Notes: generated by a model not told the origin, from the letters alone. Positions 1 to 12,859 are shown, counted from the stretch's first letter. The stretch: 64,000 bases of DNA from Owenia fusiformis (GCA_903813345.2 CAIIXF020000001.1:43309366-43373365), one strand, 5' to 3'. Program-made: numbers and translations.

Positions 1-3000
1 TATAAGCCCTGAAAGAGTCAAACTAATTGAATCAGTAGGAGCTGAGAAAAAAATTGTTGATTTTTTGAAAAATTTGACATTTTTGAGAGGGGTGATTTTG
101 TATATGACTATAGCTGATGCCTATGGTTTCCAGATCTATCCCTCTTTGATGATAAATATGGTTTTGAAGTATGGAACTAAGATGTAAAAACTAATTAAAA
201 TGGGTTTTAAGGAAGTTTAATGTTTTAAACAAGTTCAAAATTCGAAGAATTGTTCAATATCAGGTCTGAATTTACGAATTTTAGGTAAGACCTTGGATGA
301 GCCTTAGATTTTTTACATCTGTCCCCCTTTGATGATATTTATGGGTATGCAGTGTGGAACTAAGATGTACAAAGCAATTTAGATGGTTTTTAAGAAGGTT
401 TAAGGATTTTAACAAGTTTAAAGTTTGAAGAATTGTACAATATCAGGTGTGAATTTACGAATTTCAAGTAAGACCTTGGATGGCTCTTATGTTTTTACAT
501 CTGTCACTCTTTGATGATATGTATTGTTTTGTAGTGTGGATCTAAGATGTAAAAAATGGTTTAGATGGTTTTGAAGAGTATTTAGGGATTTTAATGAGTC
601 CAAAATTTGAGGAATTGTACAATATCAGGTCTGGATTCTTGAATTTCAGGTATGACCTTGGACGACCCTTTTGTTTTTTATGTTTGTTCCTCTTTGACGA
701 TATTTATGGTTTTATAGCGTTTAACTAATATGTAAAATATAATTTAGATGAATTTAAGAAGGTTTAAGGATTTTAACAAGCTCGAAATTTGAAAAATTGT
801 TCAATATCAGGTCTGAATTTACGAATTTCAGGTAAGACTTTGGATGGCTCTTATGTTTTTAGATCTGTCACTCTTTGATGATATGTATTGTTTTGTAGTG
901 TGGAACTAAGATGTTAAAAATGATTTAGATGGTTTTGAAGAGTGTTTAGGGATTTTAATGAGTCCAAAATTTAAAGAATTGTACAATAGCAGGTCTGAAT
1001 TTTCGAATTATAGGTATTACCTTGGACGACTCTTTTGTTTTTTACATCTGTCCCTCTTTAATGACAGTTATAGTTTTATAGTGTGGAACTAAGATGTAAA
1101 ATATAGTTTAGATGAATTTTAAGAAGGTTCAGAGATTCTAACAAGTTCAAAATTTGAAGAATTTTACAATATCAGGTCTGAATTTACAAATTTTAGGTTA
1201 GACCTTGGATGTGCCTTATATTTTTTTTACACCTGTCCCTCTTTGATGATATGTATGGTTTTGTAGTGTGGAACTAAGATGTAAAAAATAATTTAGATGC
1301 ATTTTAAGAAGGTTTGAGGATTTTAATTTGAAGAATTGTATAATATCAGGTCTGCAATGAATGAATTTCAAGTATAACCTTTGTTAGCTCATATGATTTT
1401 AATACTATCCCTTTTTCATGATATATTTGGTTTAGTTGTGAGGAAATATGTATAACATAATTTACATCGGTTATAAAGAAGCTTAAAGTCCCCGTCTAAA
1501 GTTTGAAAATATTTTTTTATCATTCATTTACTATTTGTCAGGACTTAAAAAGTGATTTTAGAGATTTTTGAACAAAAAAACATTTTTGAAAAAAGTTGTG
1601 AGCATTTCATTTTTTCAAATATTCAAATTTCCCGCCATTTTTCAAAAAAAGTTGAAATTTCTTAATCATCAAATATTTCTTAATGCATTTCAAAAAAGAT
1701 TATCTTTTTAACAACAATGCAAAGATTGAACAAAGGACACACTATTTCAATAATAAAATGCCATATTTAATGGGCCACTTCAATGTTTTAGCATATCAAA
1801 AATATTTTGAAACATTAGTGATGTCACTAAGGTACCAAAAACTTTTTGAAAAAAATTGAAATTTTTTTTTCGATGTCAAACTTTCCTAAATATGCTAGAC
1901 TTTCATAAAAAACCAATGTTGATTGTCTAACCAGGTTAAAAGGAAGAATAAATTATGTTTTAGATATCATTGTACCATTGGTTTCTATGAGAACTAATAT
2001 TTTGAAATGCATTTTTCTCAGAACCATTTTCATGCACTGATAAGTTCATTTCTCGCTTATTTATGAACCGATTTTCTTAATTTTTTCGGTAAAAAACATG
2101 GGAGGATGAATGCTATGCAAAAACCACTTTTTCAAATTTAAAAAAAAAGTTTCACATATCACACTTTGATAACATTGGGTAAGACTACAATATAAGCCAA
2201 AGTGGTTTAAACTTTATATGGGGCCTTTAATGTTTTAAACAAGTTCAAAATCTTAGCGTATTGTACAGTATCAGATCTGAAATTAATGAATTTAAAGTAT
2301 AACCTTGCTTGGCCCTTTTATTTTTAACATCTCTCCTTTTTTGATGATATATATGGTTTAGTAGTATGGAGCTCAAATTAAGATGGGTTTTAAAGAAGTT
2401 TAAGGTTTTAAATAAGTTCAAATTTTGATGAATTGTACAATATCAGAGCTGATATTAATGAATTTTAGGTATTATGTTTTTTACATCTATCCCTTTTTGA
2501 TGACATATATGCTTTAGTAATGTTGAACTAAGATGTTAAACAAAGTTTAGACAGGTTTGAAAGAAGTTTAAGGTTTAAACAAGTTAAAAAAATTGAAGAA
2601 TTGTACAATAACAGGTCTGGAATTTATTAATTTTTGGTATAACTCTGGATGGCCCCTATTCGTTTTTTACATATATCTCTCTATGATAACATATATGGTT
2701 TTGAAGTATGGAGCTAATATGTAAAACATAATTAAGATGGGTTTTAAGGAGGTTTAAGGTTTTAAAACCTGTTCAAAACTTGACAAATTGTACAATATCA
2801 TATCTTCTGACATTAACAAATTCCAGGTATGTATCTCTCTATGATGATATATATGGTTTTGTAGTATGGAGCTAATATGTAAAACATAATTATGATGGGT
2901 TTTAAAGAAGTTTAAGGTTTTAAACAAGTTCAAATTTTGACAAATTGTACAATATCAGAGCTGATATTAATGAATTCTAGGTATTAAGGTGAGCCTTGTG

Positions 3001-4965
3001 TTCTTTACATCTATCCCTTTTTGATGACATATATGCTTTAGTAGTGTTGAACTAAGATGTTAAACATAATTTAAGGTTTTAAAGAAGCAAAACAAGTTAA
3101 AAAATTCAAGAATTGTACAATAACAGGTCTGGAATTTATTAATTTTAGGTATAACTGTGGATGGCCCTTATTCGTTTTTTACATATATCTCTCTATGATA
3201 ACATAATATTATATGGTTTTGTAATATGGAGCTAATATGTAAAACATAATTAAGATGGATTTTAAGGAGGTTAAAGGTTTTAAAACCTGTTCAAAACTTG
3301 ACAAATTGTACAATATCATATCTTCTGACATTAACGAATTTCAGGTATGTATAATGTTAAAATTCTCTCAAAATAATAAGAACGGTAACCATTCTTATGG
3401 AAATAATACATTATTGTAGAAATCTTTAGTTTTCCTGAAATAAAGTGCGCACTTTGGGGATTATTAGCAAATAGACATGAAAAGGAATGACAGAAATATT
3501 CAAAAAGGTCCATGTGCATTATGGCAAGTGATTTAAGACGGTCATATATTTCACCATGAGTACTTTCTGGGCATAAATACAGTGGTTTTTATTAAAACAA
3601 TATGTTTTCTTTCAAGTGAAGTCCCCATGATAATAAAAATATCAATCGAACAATTCGAAAAATGATAAAAAGGGACCCCATGTCAACATTTTTTTTCTAA
3701 ATGTTTAGAGCCAACCAAGGTTATACTTGAAATGTAGTGTTAATTGCAGACCTAATATTGTACAATGCGCCAAGATTTTGGACATGTGAAAATCCTTAAA
3801 CCATCTTAAAATCCATCTTAATTGTTTATTTTACATCTTAGTTCCACACTACAAAACCATATAGTACATATCATCAAAGAGGGACAGATGTAAACAATAT
3901 ATGGCTCACCAAAGGTCTTACCTGAAATTCGTAAATTCAGACCTGATATTATACAATTTTTCAAATTTTGAACTTGTTTAAGTCCTTAAACCTTCTTAAA
4001 AGTCATCTAAATTATATTTTACATCTTAGTTTGTTACTATAAAACCATAAATATCATCAGAGAATGACAGATATAAAAACATAAGGGTCAACCAAGGTCA
4101 TACCTTAAAAAAGTAAATTCAGACCTGATATTGTACAATTCTTCAAATTTTGGACTCATTAAAATCCTTAAACCTTCTTCAAATCCATCTAAGTTATTTT
4201 TTACATATTAGTTTCTCACTACAAAACCATAAATATCATCAAAGGAGGACAGATATAAAAACATAAGGGTCATCCAAAGTCATACCTTAAATTTGTAAAT
4301 TCAGACCTGATATTGTACAATTCTTCAAATTTTGGACTCATTAAAATCCTTAAACCTTCTTCAACTCCATCTAAGTTATTTCTTACATATTAGTTTCACA
4401 CTACAAAACCATACATATCATCAAAGAGGGACAGATGTGAAAAATATACGGCTCACCAAAGGTCTTACCTGAAATTTGTAAATTCACACCTGATATTGTA
4501 CAATTCTTCAAATTTTAAACTTGTTAAAATCCTAAACCTTCTTAAAAACCATCTAAATTATTTTGTACATCTTAGTTCCACACTACAAACCCATAAATAT
4601 CATCAAAGGGGGACAGATGTAAAAAATCTAAGGCTCATCCAAGGTCTTACCTAAAATTCATAAATTCAGACCTGATATTGTACAATTCTTCGAATTTTGA
4701 ACTTGTTTAAAACATTAAACTTCCTTAAAACCCATTTTAATTAGTTTTTACATCTTAGTTCTATACTTCAAAACCTTATTTATCATCAAAGAGGGATAGA
4801 TCTGGAAACCATAGGCATCAGCTATAGTCATACACAAAATCACCCCTCTCAAAAATGTCAAACTTCTCAAAAAATTTTCCAATGTCTTCCAGTGACTGGT
4901 TGAAAAGTTAGGCTCTAAAAAGTAAGAAAATGGATCACAAATTTGCCCCCTGGGGTACATACTTT
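1..4965. repeat. Large inverted repeat with arms of ~180-bp tandem units (foldback-like)
   Basis: A unit of about 180 bp recurs seven times in forward orientation up to about 1490. It can be recognised by CAATATCAGGTCTGAATTTA, then GACCTTGGATG, then a segment like CTCTTTGATGATAT, then GGAACTAAGATGTAAAA. It recurs again, more diverged, from about 2200 to 3350. From about 3710 to 4960 the units are reverse-complemented. The outermost right-arm unit (4700-4900) is nearly identical to the reverse complement of positions 65-270, and the unit order mirrors outward to inward. The loop (1490-2200 and 3350-3710) is unrelated AT-rich sequence. Long terminal inverted repeats made of tandem subunits are the hallmark of foldback-type elements. 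The left end lies at or beyond the window edge. No transposase is visible. Confidence 0.75.
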
Positions 4966-5472
4966 GTACTATTTTTCAAATTCTGGAGGAGTGATTGGCA
5001 TTATTTATTTTGCAAATGATTCATATATATAATGTACATGTATGTAACTTACAAACATCAAGATATCTAAAGTTATTGAGAATGAAAAAAAAATTTTCCG
5101 GGGTGGGGTGTTTTTGGGGGGTGGGGGGCTAACCCCTGAAAAAAAAGAATTATGCACCACTCTGTGAAGCTATCACCTAGGTAGAATTTTCATCCAAGAC
5201 TTCCCTCTAACTGAAAATGCTGCCAAACCAACTATACTCCATTTATTAAGAATTTTCCTCCTCGCTCTTAGAGTAAATGGCTTTTGAATGTGCAGAAACA
5301 ATTTACTCTTGTGATGTAAACACTGCAAATATGCTGTATATGTAGAGTAACTGTTGAGAAAATATAACGACAATCAGTAATCATTTCAATCATTTTAGAT
5401 TGTTTCTCACATCATTGATTGCACGTTTATTTTCAGTCCACATTTTAGTTTTGAATGAGTTATTTTGAAGTT
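4966..5472. other. Intergenic AT-rich sequence with a short G-rich tract
   Basis: No gene is seen here. A G-rich stretch at about 5099-5135 is the only notable composition feature. Short open frames in this stretch have no recognisable protein features. Confidence 0.5.
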
Positions 5473-5538
5473 GACCATAAGCCTTAACAGGGACCTGTTA
5501 ATAAGCCCTATGGTCAAACGCTGTTAAGGCCTATGGTC
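5473..5538. repeat. Isolated 66-bp hairpin
   Basis: The left arm GACCATAAGCCTTAACAG pairs with the right arm CTGTTAAGGCCTATGGTC (17 of 18 positions), leaving a loop of about 30 bp. It sits directly before the first GTCACCAC-stem repeat. Function is unknown. Confidence 0.7.
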
Positions 5539-5545
5539 TTTATTT

Positions 5546-6205
5546 ATGTCACCATCAAAAGTGGTGACATATTGTTATGATCTCCATTTTTTGTGATGGG
5601 TGGTGGTGGTTAGCATCCAGCGTCTGTAATAAATTCTTACAACTTCCAATAACTTACAATAAATGCTGTTTAGACTGACTTCAAAATTTTTCAAAATCGA
5701 AGGGTATTTTTTCAACTTGCTTCAAATTAACCAATTTTTTCAAAATCATCTACAGGTTCTCAGAAGTTCAAATCTGACTTAAGATTTGAGATTTGACCTT
5801 TAATGACCTTCTCAAGGTCAAGAAAGGTCCTTTGCAATTTGCTTCAAATTGACCAATTTTTTCAGAATCATCTAAAAGTTCTCAGAAGTCCAAATCTGAC
5901 TTTAGATTTGAGATTTGACCTTCAATGACCTTCCTCAAGGCCAAAATTGGTCTTTTTTCAACTTGCTTCAAATTGAAAAAAAAAATTTTCAAAGTTTTCT
6001 ACAAGTTCTCAGAAGTCCAAATCTGACTTTAGATTTAAGATTTGACCTTCTCAAGGTAGAAAAGGTCAAAAGGGTATTTTTTCAGCTTGCTTCAAATTGA
6101 CCTATTTATTTTTTCAAAATCATCTACAAGTTCTCAAGAAGAGTTCACATCTGACTTAAGATTGAACTCATAAAATTGTGAGCAACTAGGTGGTGACATT
6201 TTGTC
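5546..6205 (+). mobile_element. Dispersed repeat family E, copy 1 (GTCACCAC head hairpin)
   Basis: The unit begins with a hairpin whose arms are GTCACCA and TGGTGAC, followed by ACATATTGTTATG. It ends with GAGCAACTAGGTGGTGACAT, so one hairpin arm reappears at the tail. The core consists of imperfect tandem subunits with the pattern CTTCAAATTGACCAATTTTT, ATCATCTACAAGTTCTCAG and ATTTGACCTTCAATGACCTT. The same core pattern fills family A in GLDC intron 1. It shares boundaries with the copy at 7110-7848. Non-autonomous; no transposase frame was seen. Confidence 0.65.
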
Positions 6206-7109
6206 TTGTAAATGCCTTGTTCCATGTATATTGTGGCCCTAAAGCCATATTATATATATATACTTATAATGTATGTTTCCAACTGTTTCTGTTTCTTGTA
6301 TTTCAAATCACTGTTTGTTGTAAAAGTGGGGTTTGATAAAAGAGAAACAAAGTAATTGGGTCAAGGTATCTCAGGAAGAATTACTATTAAGGGCACAAAG
6401 GTTAGACCCTCCCTAAGATCTCTTGTCTACCCCTGCTTGTGAGTGAGCTCAATTATTTTGTATTTTAGTTCTATGAATACACATGGTTGAGATATCATGT
6501 AGCTTTAAACTAGTTTTTTATACATAGTTATGGTTGATATAGTGATGATAAAGTGACAAATTATAATAATGTTATATCCATTTAAGAGTGTTGTGAGGAT
6601 TTTTTATTTGTGTTATTCTTGTGCAGTCAGGCAGTGTTAATATTTTTCACTTACTCTTAATAATTATTTGTAAGTGTAGATCAGAATGAAAATAATTGTT
6701 TCATTCTCGCTATAGAACAATGTTGTGATTTAATTTTGTAAAATATACTGTTGTACTTCAACATTATTCAACATTCTGATTTTCTTCATTGATGTATAAA
6801 CCAAGAAATCAAATTGTGATATAAAGAAATTTCTTGGAGCGTTCACAATGTATAATATGCAATATATGTTTGTTCAATATCTGCATGTACTGTATGTTAA
6901 TTGTATGCAAGTAATCAAACAAATAAACATGTTGATTGTGATAAAAAAAAATGTTGACGTACTGTGGATAAATTATCATTTGAGAACTTAAAAATGTACA
7001 ATTAAGATGAGATCATTATTTTGACTTTCAAATTGATTGAAACAACAGAAGAAAAAAGTAATATTGTAGTTCAGATATATCTAGATTAGATAAGTTTTTT
7101 TTCATTTTT
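6206..7109. other. Intergenic AT-rich region with a possible transcript 3' end
   Basis: No coding region is recognised. An AATAAA hexamer at 6922-6927 is followed about 16 bases later by an A-run, which could be the 3' end of a transcript from the left or of an old retrocopy. No coding exon was found that would use it. Confidence 0.3.
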
Positions 7110-7848
7110 ATGTCACCACCAAAAAGTGGTGACATATTGTTATGTTCTCCATTTTTGTGACAGGGATCGGTGGGTGGTGGTCGGCGGGTGGCGGTTGGCG
7201 TCTGTAACAAATTCTTACAACTTCCAATAACTTAACAAATGTTTAGACTGACATCAATTTTTTTCAAAATCATCTACAAGTTTTCAGAAGTTCAAATCTG
7301 ACTTTATATTCAAAATTTGACCTTCAATGATCTTTTCAAGGTAAAAAAAGGTATTTTTCAACTTGTTCTCTAGTATCATCTACAAGTTATCAGAAGTTCA
7401 AATCTGAGATTTGACCTTCGATGACTTTCTCAAGGTCAAAAAAGGTTGAAAGGGTCTTTTTTTCAACTTGCTTCAAATTGACCAATTCTTTTTCAAAATC
7501 ATCTACAAGTTCTCAAAAGTTCTATTCTGACTATAGATTTGACCTTCAGTTGATATTCTCAAGGTCAAAAAAGATTTGACCTTCAATGAAAAGGTCAAAA
7601 AGGTCTTTTTTCAACTTTCTTCAAATTAACCAATTTTTTCAAAACCATCTACAAGTTCTCAGAAGTTAAATCTGACTTAAGATTTGAGATTTGGCCTTTA
7701 ATGACCTTCTCAAGGTCAAAAAGGTCCTTTTGCAATTTGCAACAAATTGACCAATTTTTTCAGAATCATCTAAAAGTTCTCATAAGTCCAAATCTGACTT
7801 TAGATTGAACTAATAATATTGTGAGCAACTAGGTGGTGACATTTTGTC
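7110..7848 (+). mobile_element. Dispersed repeat family E, copy 2 (GTCACCAC head hairpin)
   Basis: Second copy of the 5546-6205 family in the same orientation. The head is TGTCACCACC, AAAAA, GTGGTGACA. The tail is GTGAGCAACTAGGTGGTGACA followed by TTTTGTC. It carries one more internal subunit than copy 1, giving 739 bp against 660. The flanks of the two copies differ outside these limits, which defines the element ends. Confidence 0.65.
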
Positions 7849-8467
7849 ATATTAATGTCTTGTTTGTTATACCTGGAATGGCATCCATTGTTATTCTGAC
7901 AGTCTGAGGGCTGATGGAAAATTATATAGTTATATAGATTGAAAGGAAGATGCCAGTGAAAATCAGTGATTTGTGTGTTTGAAAGTCTCATTTAATGTTT
8001 GTAGCGATCTGCTTGTACATTTGGCAAATGGTGTAATGTGCTGGCACATCCAGTCATTTGATGAAGTGTTCTAATTCATGAATTCATTATTCATGAACAT
8101 AATTTCTATCTATTACCACTATCTAGGTAAAAAATATATGGGGGTAGAGATATTTAATCAAGCCTCAACTCAACCAGTTGACACATATCTTCAATTATTA
8201 TTGAATTCTGTCTCTGACAACTTGGAATTATGATATTTAAATAATCAACATCACTGATTCAAAAAATAATATTCAACTGTTGTGTAATAAAGAATGCGTC
8301 GTATTTAATACAACGCCCTGATTTACTGGAATGTGAGATATTAATCAAGGACACATTTATGGTTTCATGACCATCACATGTACCAAATTATTGAGCAGCA
8401 GCAAATCTTCTGCAGCAATAGGATAACATTAATAAATCACTATAAACAAGAAAGACATCGCACTAAA
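7849..8467. other. Upstream region of the MFS transporter gene
   Basis: AT-rich sequence leading to the transporter start. A possible splice acceptor, a pyrimidine tract followed by TTCTGCAG, ends at about 8415. This would fit a separate 5' untranslated exon further upstream. No clear TATA box was identified. Confidence 0.35.
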
Positions 8468-9904
8468 ATGAATTGCTCATCAAAAATACAGAGATACGTT
8501 TCAGCATTTGTAGGAATTATTGGAATGTTAGGCTGTGGAGTTGTATATGGTTGGAACATATTTGCAGTTGCTCTAAAGAAGAAATTCAACTGTTCACAGT
8601 CGGATATTGAGAACATCGCAACAAGTGGTGCACTGGGAATGTCCATTGGGGGCCTTCCAGCAGGAATGGTGTTCGATAGATTTGGACCAAGAGTGACATC
8701 TCTATCAGCTCTTGTACTAACTGGGTCTGGATATACTCTGATGTGGATGACAACACAACTCATATATTTCTTTGGCTCAAATATTTGGCTGGTGTGCATT
8801 ATATACTTTGTCACAATGCTCGGAAACAGTTTTACTTTTATTGCTAGCCTTGGAACCAACTCTTTAAATTTTAGAGGAAAGCATCATGGTAAAATTATTG
8901 GTCTCTTAAGCGCAATGTTTGGCTTTAGCCCTGCAATTTTTAGCCTAATCTATGACAGATATTTTGAGCAAGGACATATTATGGATGAAGAAAATCAAAA
9001 CTTTCCAGGGTTTATGGCTTTCCTTGCTGTGTGCTCCATTTTTGTAAATCTATTAGGAACATTAGGTTTAAAAATAGCGTCTAAAGAACCAATTCATGAA
9101 GAAATGTTATTGAGGGAAACGGAAGTTTCAAATGTGAATGCCAAAGATGATATTGTTACTACTGATATCTTAAAGAACAAGAAAACGGAGAAAAAGAAAG
9201 ATCCAAGTGATAAGACTCCACTGATCTTAGATGATACTTCCGACAAATCAGAATTCAACTGCTATCAAGTTATTAAGACATTAAGATTTCATCTCTTGTT
9301 TTGGATAGTGGTTATTTTAGGCGGTATTGGTGGATCGTTCGTAAATAATATCACAGCTATCGTGAAGTCTGCACACCTTGAGCAAAATACCTCATTATTT
9401 ACCGCCATCATCCCAATTTGCAGCTCAATTGCCCGATTTCTCAGTGGAATATTACCTGATTATATCACAGAAAACTGTAAGCGATTGCCAGTCTCTTCAA
9501 TTCTACTCGTCTCATCGTTTTTTACATGTATTTGCCAGACCATCTTTGCATTTTTCAATCAAAACTTTTTAGGTTTGCTTTGTAATTCTATGCTTATGGG
9601 TGCCGTATATGGACCATTGTTTGTGTTAGTTCCAATAGTTCTCATTGAGCTATTTGGTGGCAAATATTTTGGACAAAACTACGGTTTAACTATTATTGCA
9701 AATGGTATTGGGACAGTAGCTTTTCAAAAATTGTTTGGTGTAATTTATGAATCAAACAGTCCGCCGGGATCCACAGGATGTTATGGTCAGCTTTGTACAA
9801 GATGGTCATTTGCTATATCTGCCATCATGGCACTGTTTGCTACTTGTCTCAATGTGCTACTAATGTATGCTGAGATACAGCAGCAGAAGAAGCTAACCGT
9901 ATAA
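8468..9904 (+). CDS. Major facilitator superfamily transporter, Nodulin-like/NFD4 type
   Basis: This intronless frame encodes 478 residues with about 12 hydrophobic segments, so it is an integral membrane carrier. Membrane segment 1 is at about 10-32. The MFS signature DRFGPR lies at 70-75, between segments 2 and 3. The stretch FRGKHHGKIIGLLSAMFG (135-152) and the late motif LFGGKYFGQNYG (395-406) resemble the Nodulin-like/NFD4 branch of MFS proteins. A charged lysine- and aspartate-rich loop (about 205-265) separates the two six-helix halves. The methionine at 8468 has A at -3. An in-frame ATG at 8378 would add 30 polar residues in a poorer start context, so the later start was chosen. The substrate cannot be inferred; a monocarboxylate-type carrier is the main alternative. 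No frameshift or internal stop is present. Confidence 0.87.
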   Translation: MNCSSKIQRYVSAFVGIIGMLGCGVVYGWNIFAVALKKKFNCSQSDIENIATSGALGMSIGGLPAGMVFDRFGPRVTSLSALVLTGSGYTLMWMTTQLIYFFGSNIWLVCIIYFVTMLGNSFTFIASLGTNSLNFRGKHHGKIIGLLSAMFGFSPAIFSLIYDRYFEQGHIMDEENQNFPGFMAFLAVCSIFVNLLGTLGLKIASKEPIHEEMLLRETEVSNVNAKDDIVTTDILKNKKTEKKKDPSDKTPLILDDTSDKSEFNCYQVIKTLRFHLLFWIVVILGGIGGSFVNNITAIVKSAHLEQNTSLFTAIIPICSSIARFLSGILPDYITENCKRLPVSSILLVSSFFTCICQTIFAFFNQNFLGLLCNSMLMGAVYGPLFVLVPIVLIELFGGKYFGQNYGLTIIANGIGTVAFQKLFGVIYESNSPPGSTGCYGQLCTRWSFAISAIMALFATCLNVLLMYAEIQQQKKLTV

Positions 9905-10132
9905 TGAGGCCTGGTTAGTGATGTAATATGTCATATATCCAAAAATTGTCGCTCTTTTTAATGAGTTAAGAAATATAAAATTTGAAAATTAAAAATATTG
10001 TCATTTTTTGTTTTTGCTGAAGAGTGAAGAAAAACGAATATTTTATATTCAAAATATATTATACAAAACACTATTTGAATTTGAAATGTTTTGAAAATGT
10101 AGCGTAAAATGATCGATACAAATCCAAGTGTA

Positions 10133-10138
10133 AATAAA
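10133..10138 (+). promoter_or_regulatory. Candidate polyadenylation signal of the MFS gene
   Basis: AATAAA lies 229 bases after the transporter stop codon, in an AT-rich 3' region. It is the most plausible hexamer for this gene but is unproven. Confidence 0.4.
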
Positions 10139-11025
10139 ATGCAGCGTTGTAGTAATTATTTTAAATGATAACATATCAGCAATGCCCCTATGTGTATAGG
10201 TAATGTTCGGATGAATATACACTAACCCTCGTGATATCGTGTGGATTTTTAATATAAACTCCCTTATATGTCATGTGTATGTATGGCTAGCGAATCAACT
10301 CCATTTTGATACTCATAGCATCTCTCTCTCTCTCTGTTGCATCGCAGAAGGATACAGATGGAGAGGGCGTGGCTTACAACGATGAACCAACCCGATGAAT
10401 ACTCACGTTTGTTTATGCGTGTGTAGTTGTTAATTACGCGTATCAAACGTAAATAACGTTTCAATCACAATCACATAATAGAGAGGTTAAGCTAACGATG
10501 TTTTTCACAACGTAACCGTGAACGCAAAGTACAAAAATTAACAAAGGAATGTATCGAGCGCTCATAGTTTTATGCGCGCTTAGTCTACTTCAGATACTCT
10601 TTCAGCTTCAGAGTTTCGGGTTTAGAACGGGAGATTTGAAATTTGACGTTGGGTCAACGGGAACCATTTTACTCGTGTCTATTGAACACTATGGTGTCAA
10701 TTTTGATTTCGATGCACAGTTGAATTCTTGCTGAACACGATGATGTATGTCATGCATGATTTAGCGCCAAAAATCTTACGAAACGAGCTCGTTTAAAATA
10801 TGTATTAGAAAACCAGCTATAAAACCGCATCAATGACATACTATAGAATCATTACACGCTATGGTGTAGTCTAAACAAACACTGGATTTGAACGGCTATT
10901 TATATGAGAAGGCTACATGAATTTGTATATGGTCGAGTGATACGTACAGGTTCAGTTTCGATTATATATGCCAAGCTTAACCTCTCCAATATTGAATTTC
11001 AACGCCGCTAATTTAATTTATCTTA
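10139..11025. other. Intergenic region with a CT microsatellite and a doubtful small frame
   Basis: A short CT-repeat lies at about 10321-10336. From about 10230 to 10560 CpG is more frequent than in the surroundings. The frame 10549-10734 encodes 61 residues with a hydrophobic start resembling a signal peptide (MYRALIVLCALSLLQILF). It has no recognisable domain and could be chance or a first exon. Confidence 0.35.
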
Positions 11026-11122
11026 TACAGGGTATCCAAAAAACAGGGCCGTAAAAAGAATTATTTAGTTCATTCAATGTGAATTTTGTTGTGAAAGTTT
11101 GATAATAATCTGCCAGTTGATA

Positions 11123-12421
11123 CTCCAGTAAAAACATCAAAAATAAATGAAAAAATTGCAATACTTATTAAACCTAGTGCAACAAATGCATATTGGTGAG
11201 TTTAAAGACATATCAAAAATCTAGAAAAATCTAAGTAGTGGAAAACATGTAAAATTCACTATTTGTACCCCCTGGTCTTTTATGAGGGGTACTATGATAA
11301 GCATTTATATTTTCTGTTGGGTGCCCCTAATCACAATTCAAATTTTCAGGGATTATGCATCCATATATAGTTAGTTCTCATGCAAAGTTTGATCTTGATT
11401 GGTCAATTGGTTACCATGACAATACAATTTAATTGCAAAATATTGTAAATATTAAGGATAAATCTACTGTTCCCCTACAAACAGATGATAGGTTGTCATT
11501 CTTAATTTTACAAAATGGACACAAAGTTGAGCTTGGTACATATTGAAGGAGTTTACAACAACATGATAAATTGATAAATAGGATGACATATTTGGCGCAT
11601 GTTTGATAACTACTGCTCAATTTACCACAAAGTGGGCGTGGCACTTTTTGTTCCAAATAATTTCATGTTGACAGAATCATATTAACAAGGGTAATTAATA
11701 CAAAAGTTATTTTCTGGTATGATGAGTCTAATCATCTTTTGTCAATTGGTTGCCATAGTAACAAAACATAATATATGTAAATCGTTGGTAGAGGTCATTT
11801 CAGGTATTCCTTGTTCCTTAACAAATTGTTTATTTATAAATATAACTTTGACTGATTTTGTAAAAATAACCGTTTTAGCAAATTATCACTGAAAAGTGCC
11901 ACGCCCACATTTGAGTAGATAGAGAGGTAGTCACATAATAGAATAGAGTCCAGAGTCAAAGATATAATACTATTAAACACTCCCCAAATATGTTTTTAGG
12001 GTACATTAATGTTCATTTTCAAATGATTTGAAGAGAAATGGGAACATCTGTTATATAAGAAGCTTCAGATTTACCTGAAATATTAAAGATTTTGAGCAAT
12101 TAAATGGTGTTGCTATGGTAACCAATTGACCAATTAATGTCAAAATTCTTGTGAAAAATCACTATACATAGATGCATGATCCCTGAACATTTTATAGTGA
12201 TTGGAGTTATAAAACAGAAATTATTAATGATTATAATAGTACCCCCTCATAAAATTACCCCAAGGGGTATAAATGGTGATTTTAAGGTTGTCCACCACTT
12301 AGATTTTTTTTTAGATTTTTGATATGTTGTTTAACATACCAATGGCTATTGATTACACTAGGTTTACTCTGTATTGCAATTTTTTCATTTATTCTGAATA
12401 TTTACAACGGTTTTACTGGAG
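11123..12421. mobile_element. 1.3-kb palindromic element nested in the Tc1/mariner-type left terminus
   Basis: The ends are CTCCAGTAAAA and TTTTACTGGAG, flanked by TA (11121-11122 and 12422-12423). The two halves are imperfect inverted copies over several hundred bases. Landmarks are AATGAAAAAATTGCAATAC near both ends, GTACCCCCT..., GGTCAATTGGTTACCAT, and GTGGGCGTGGCACTTTT near the centre. Joining the sequence on either side gives a stretch that aligns with the intact right terminal repeat of the host element at about 15130-15190, which confirms the insertion. There is no coding capacity. Confidence 0.8.
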
Positions 12422-12859
12422 TATGAGTCAAAATCTACAGTTCCTTACAAAACGTGCCCCAAATGTGCACTTCTCTCTGTGCACAATTCAATCCGGTGAA
12501 CAAAGTTGTTGATGATCTTCCTCCACACATATATTTATTCCAAGAACTAGACTGAACTGTTCACGCTCGCAAGTGGCATCTCCAACTCCATATATGGGCA
12601 AAAAGGTGGAGTTAACAATAAGCAATGCAGGGATTGACACGATTGACACGAAGAAGTCTCGATGAATCTCGCTTAAACTCCGCCCCTTCTTCGTGAAAAA
12701 TCACGTGAATTCCGGCTTTTGCTGGGACATATCCGGGCATCTCGGCTTCGAACCCAATCAGAAGTTTCAATTTTGACTGGCGCCGCATACATTATCTCAA
12801 GTCTCACCCAATATTTTTATGTATACGTTAACAATTGAAACTGGGACTAACATCAGGCC

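Noticed and set aside
2-187. Open frame at the left edge (contains TIADAYGFQIYPSLMIN), also present in the right arm at 4748-4960
   Set aside because: It lies within the 180-bp repeat unit and its conservation is explained by the two arms being nearly identical DNA; no protein family was recognised.
8440-8859. 139-residue frame on the minus strand
   Set aside because: Antisense shadow of the MFS transporter gene.
10549-10734. 61-residue frame with a signal-peptide-like start
   Set aside because: No conserved domain, no convincing splice donor to extend it, and its length is expected by chance; noted in the intergenic entry only.
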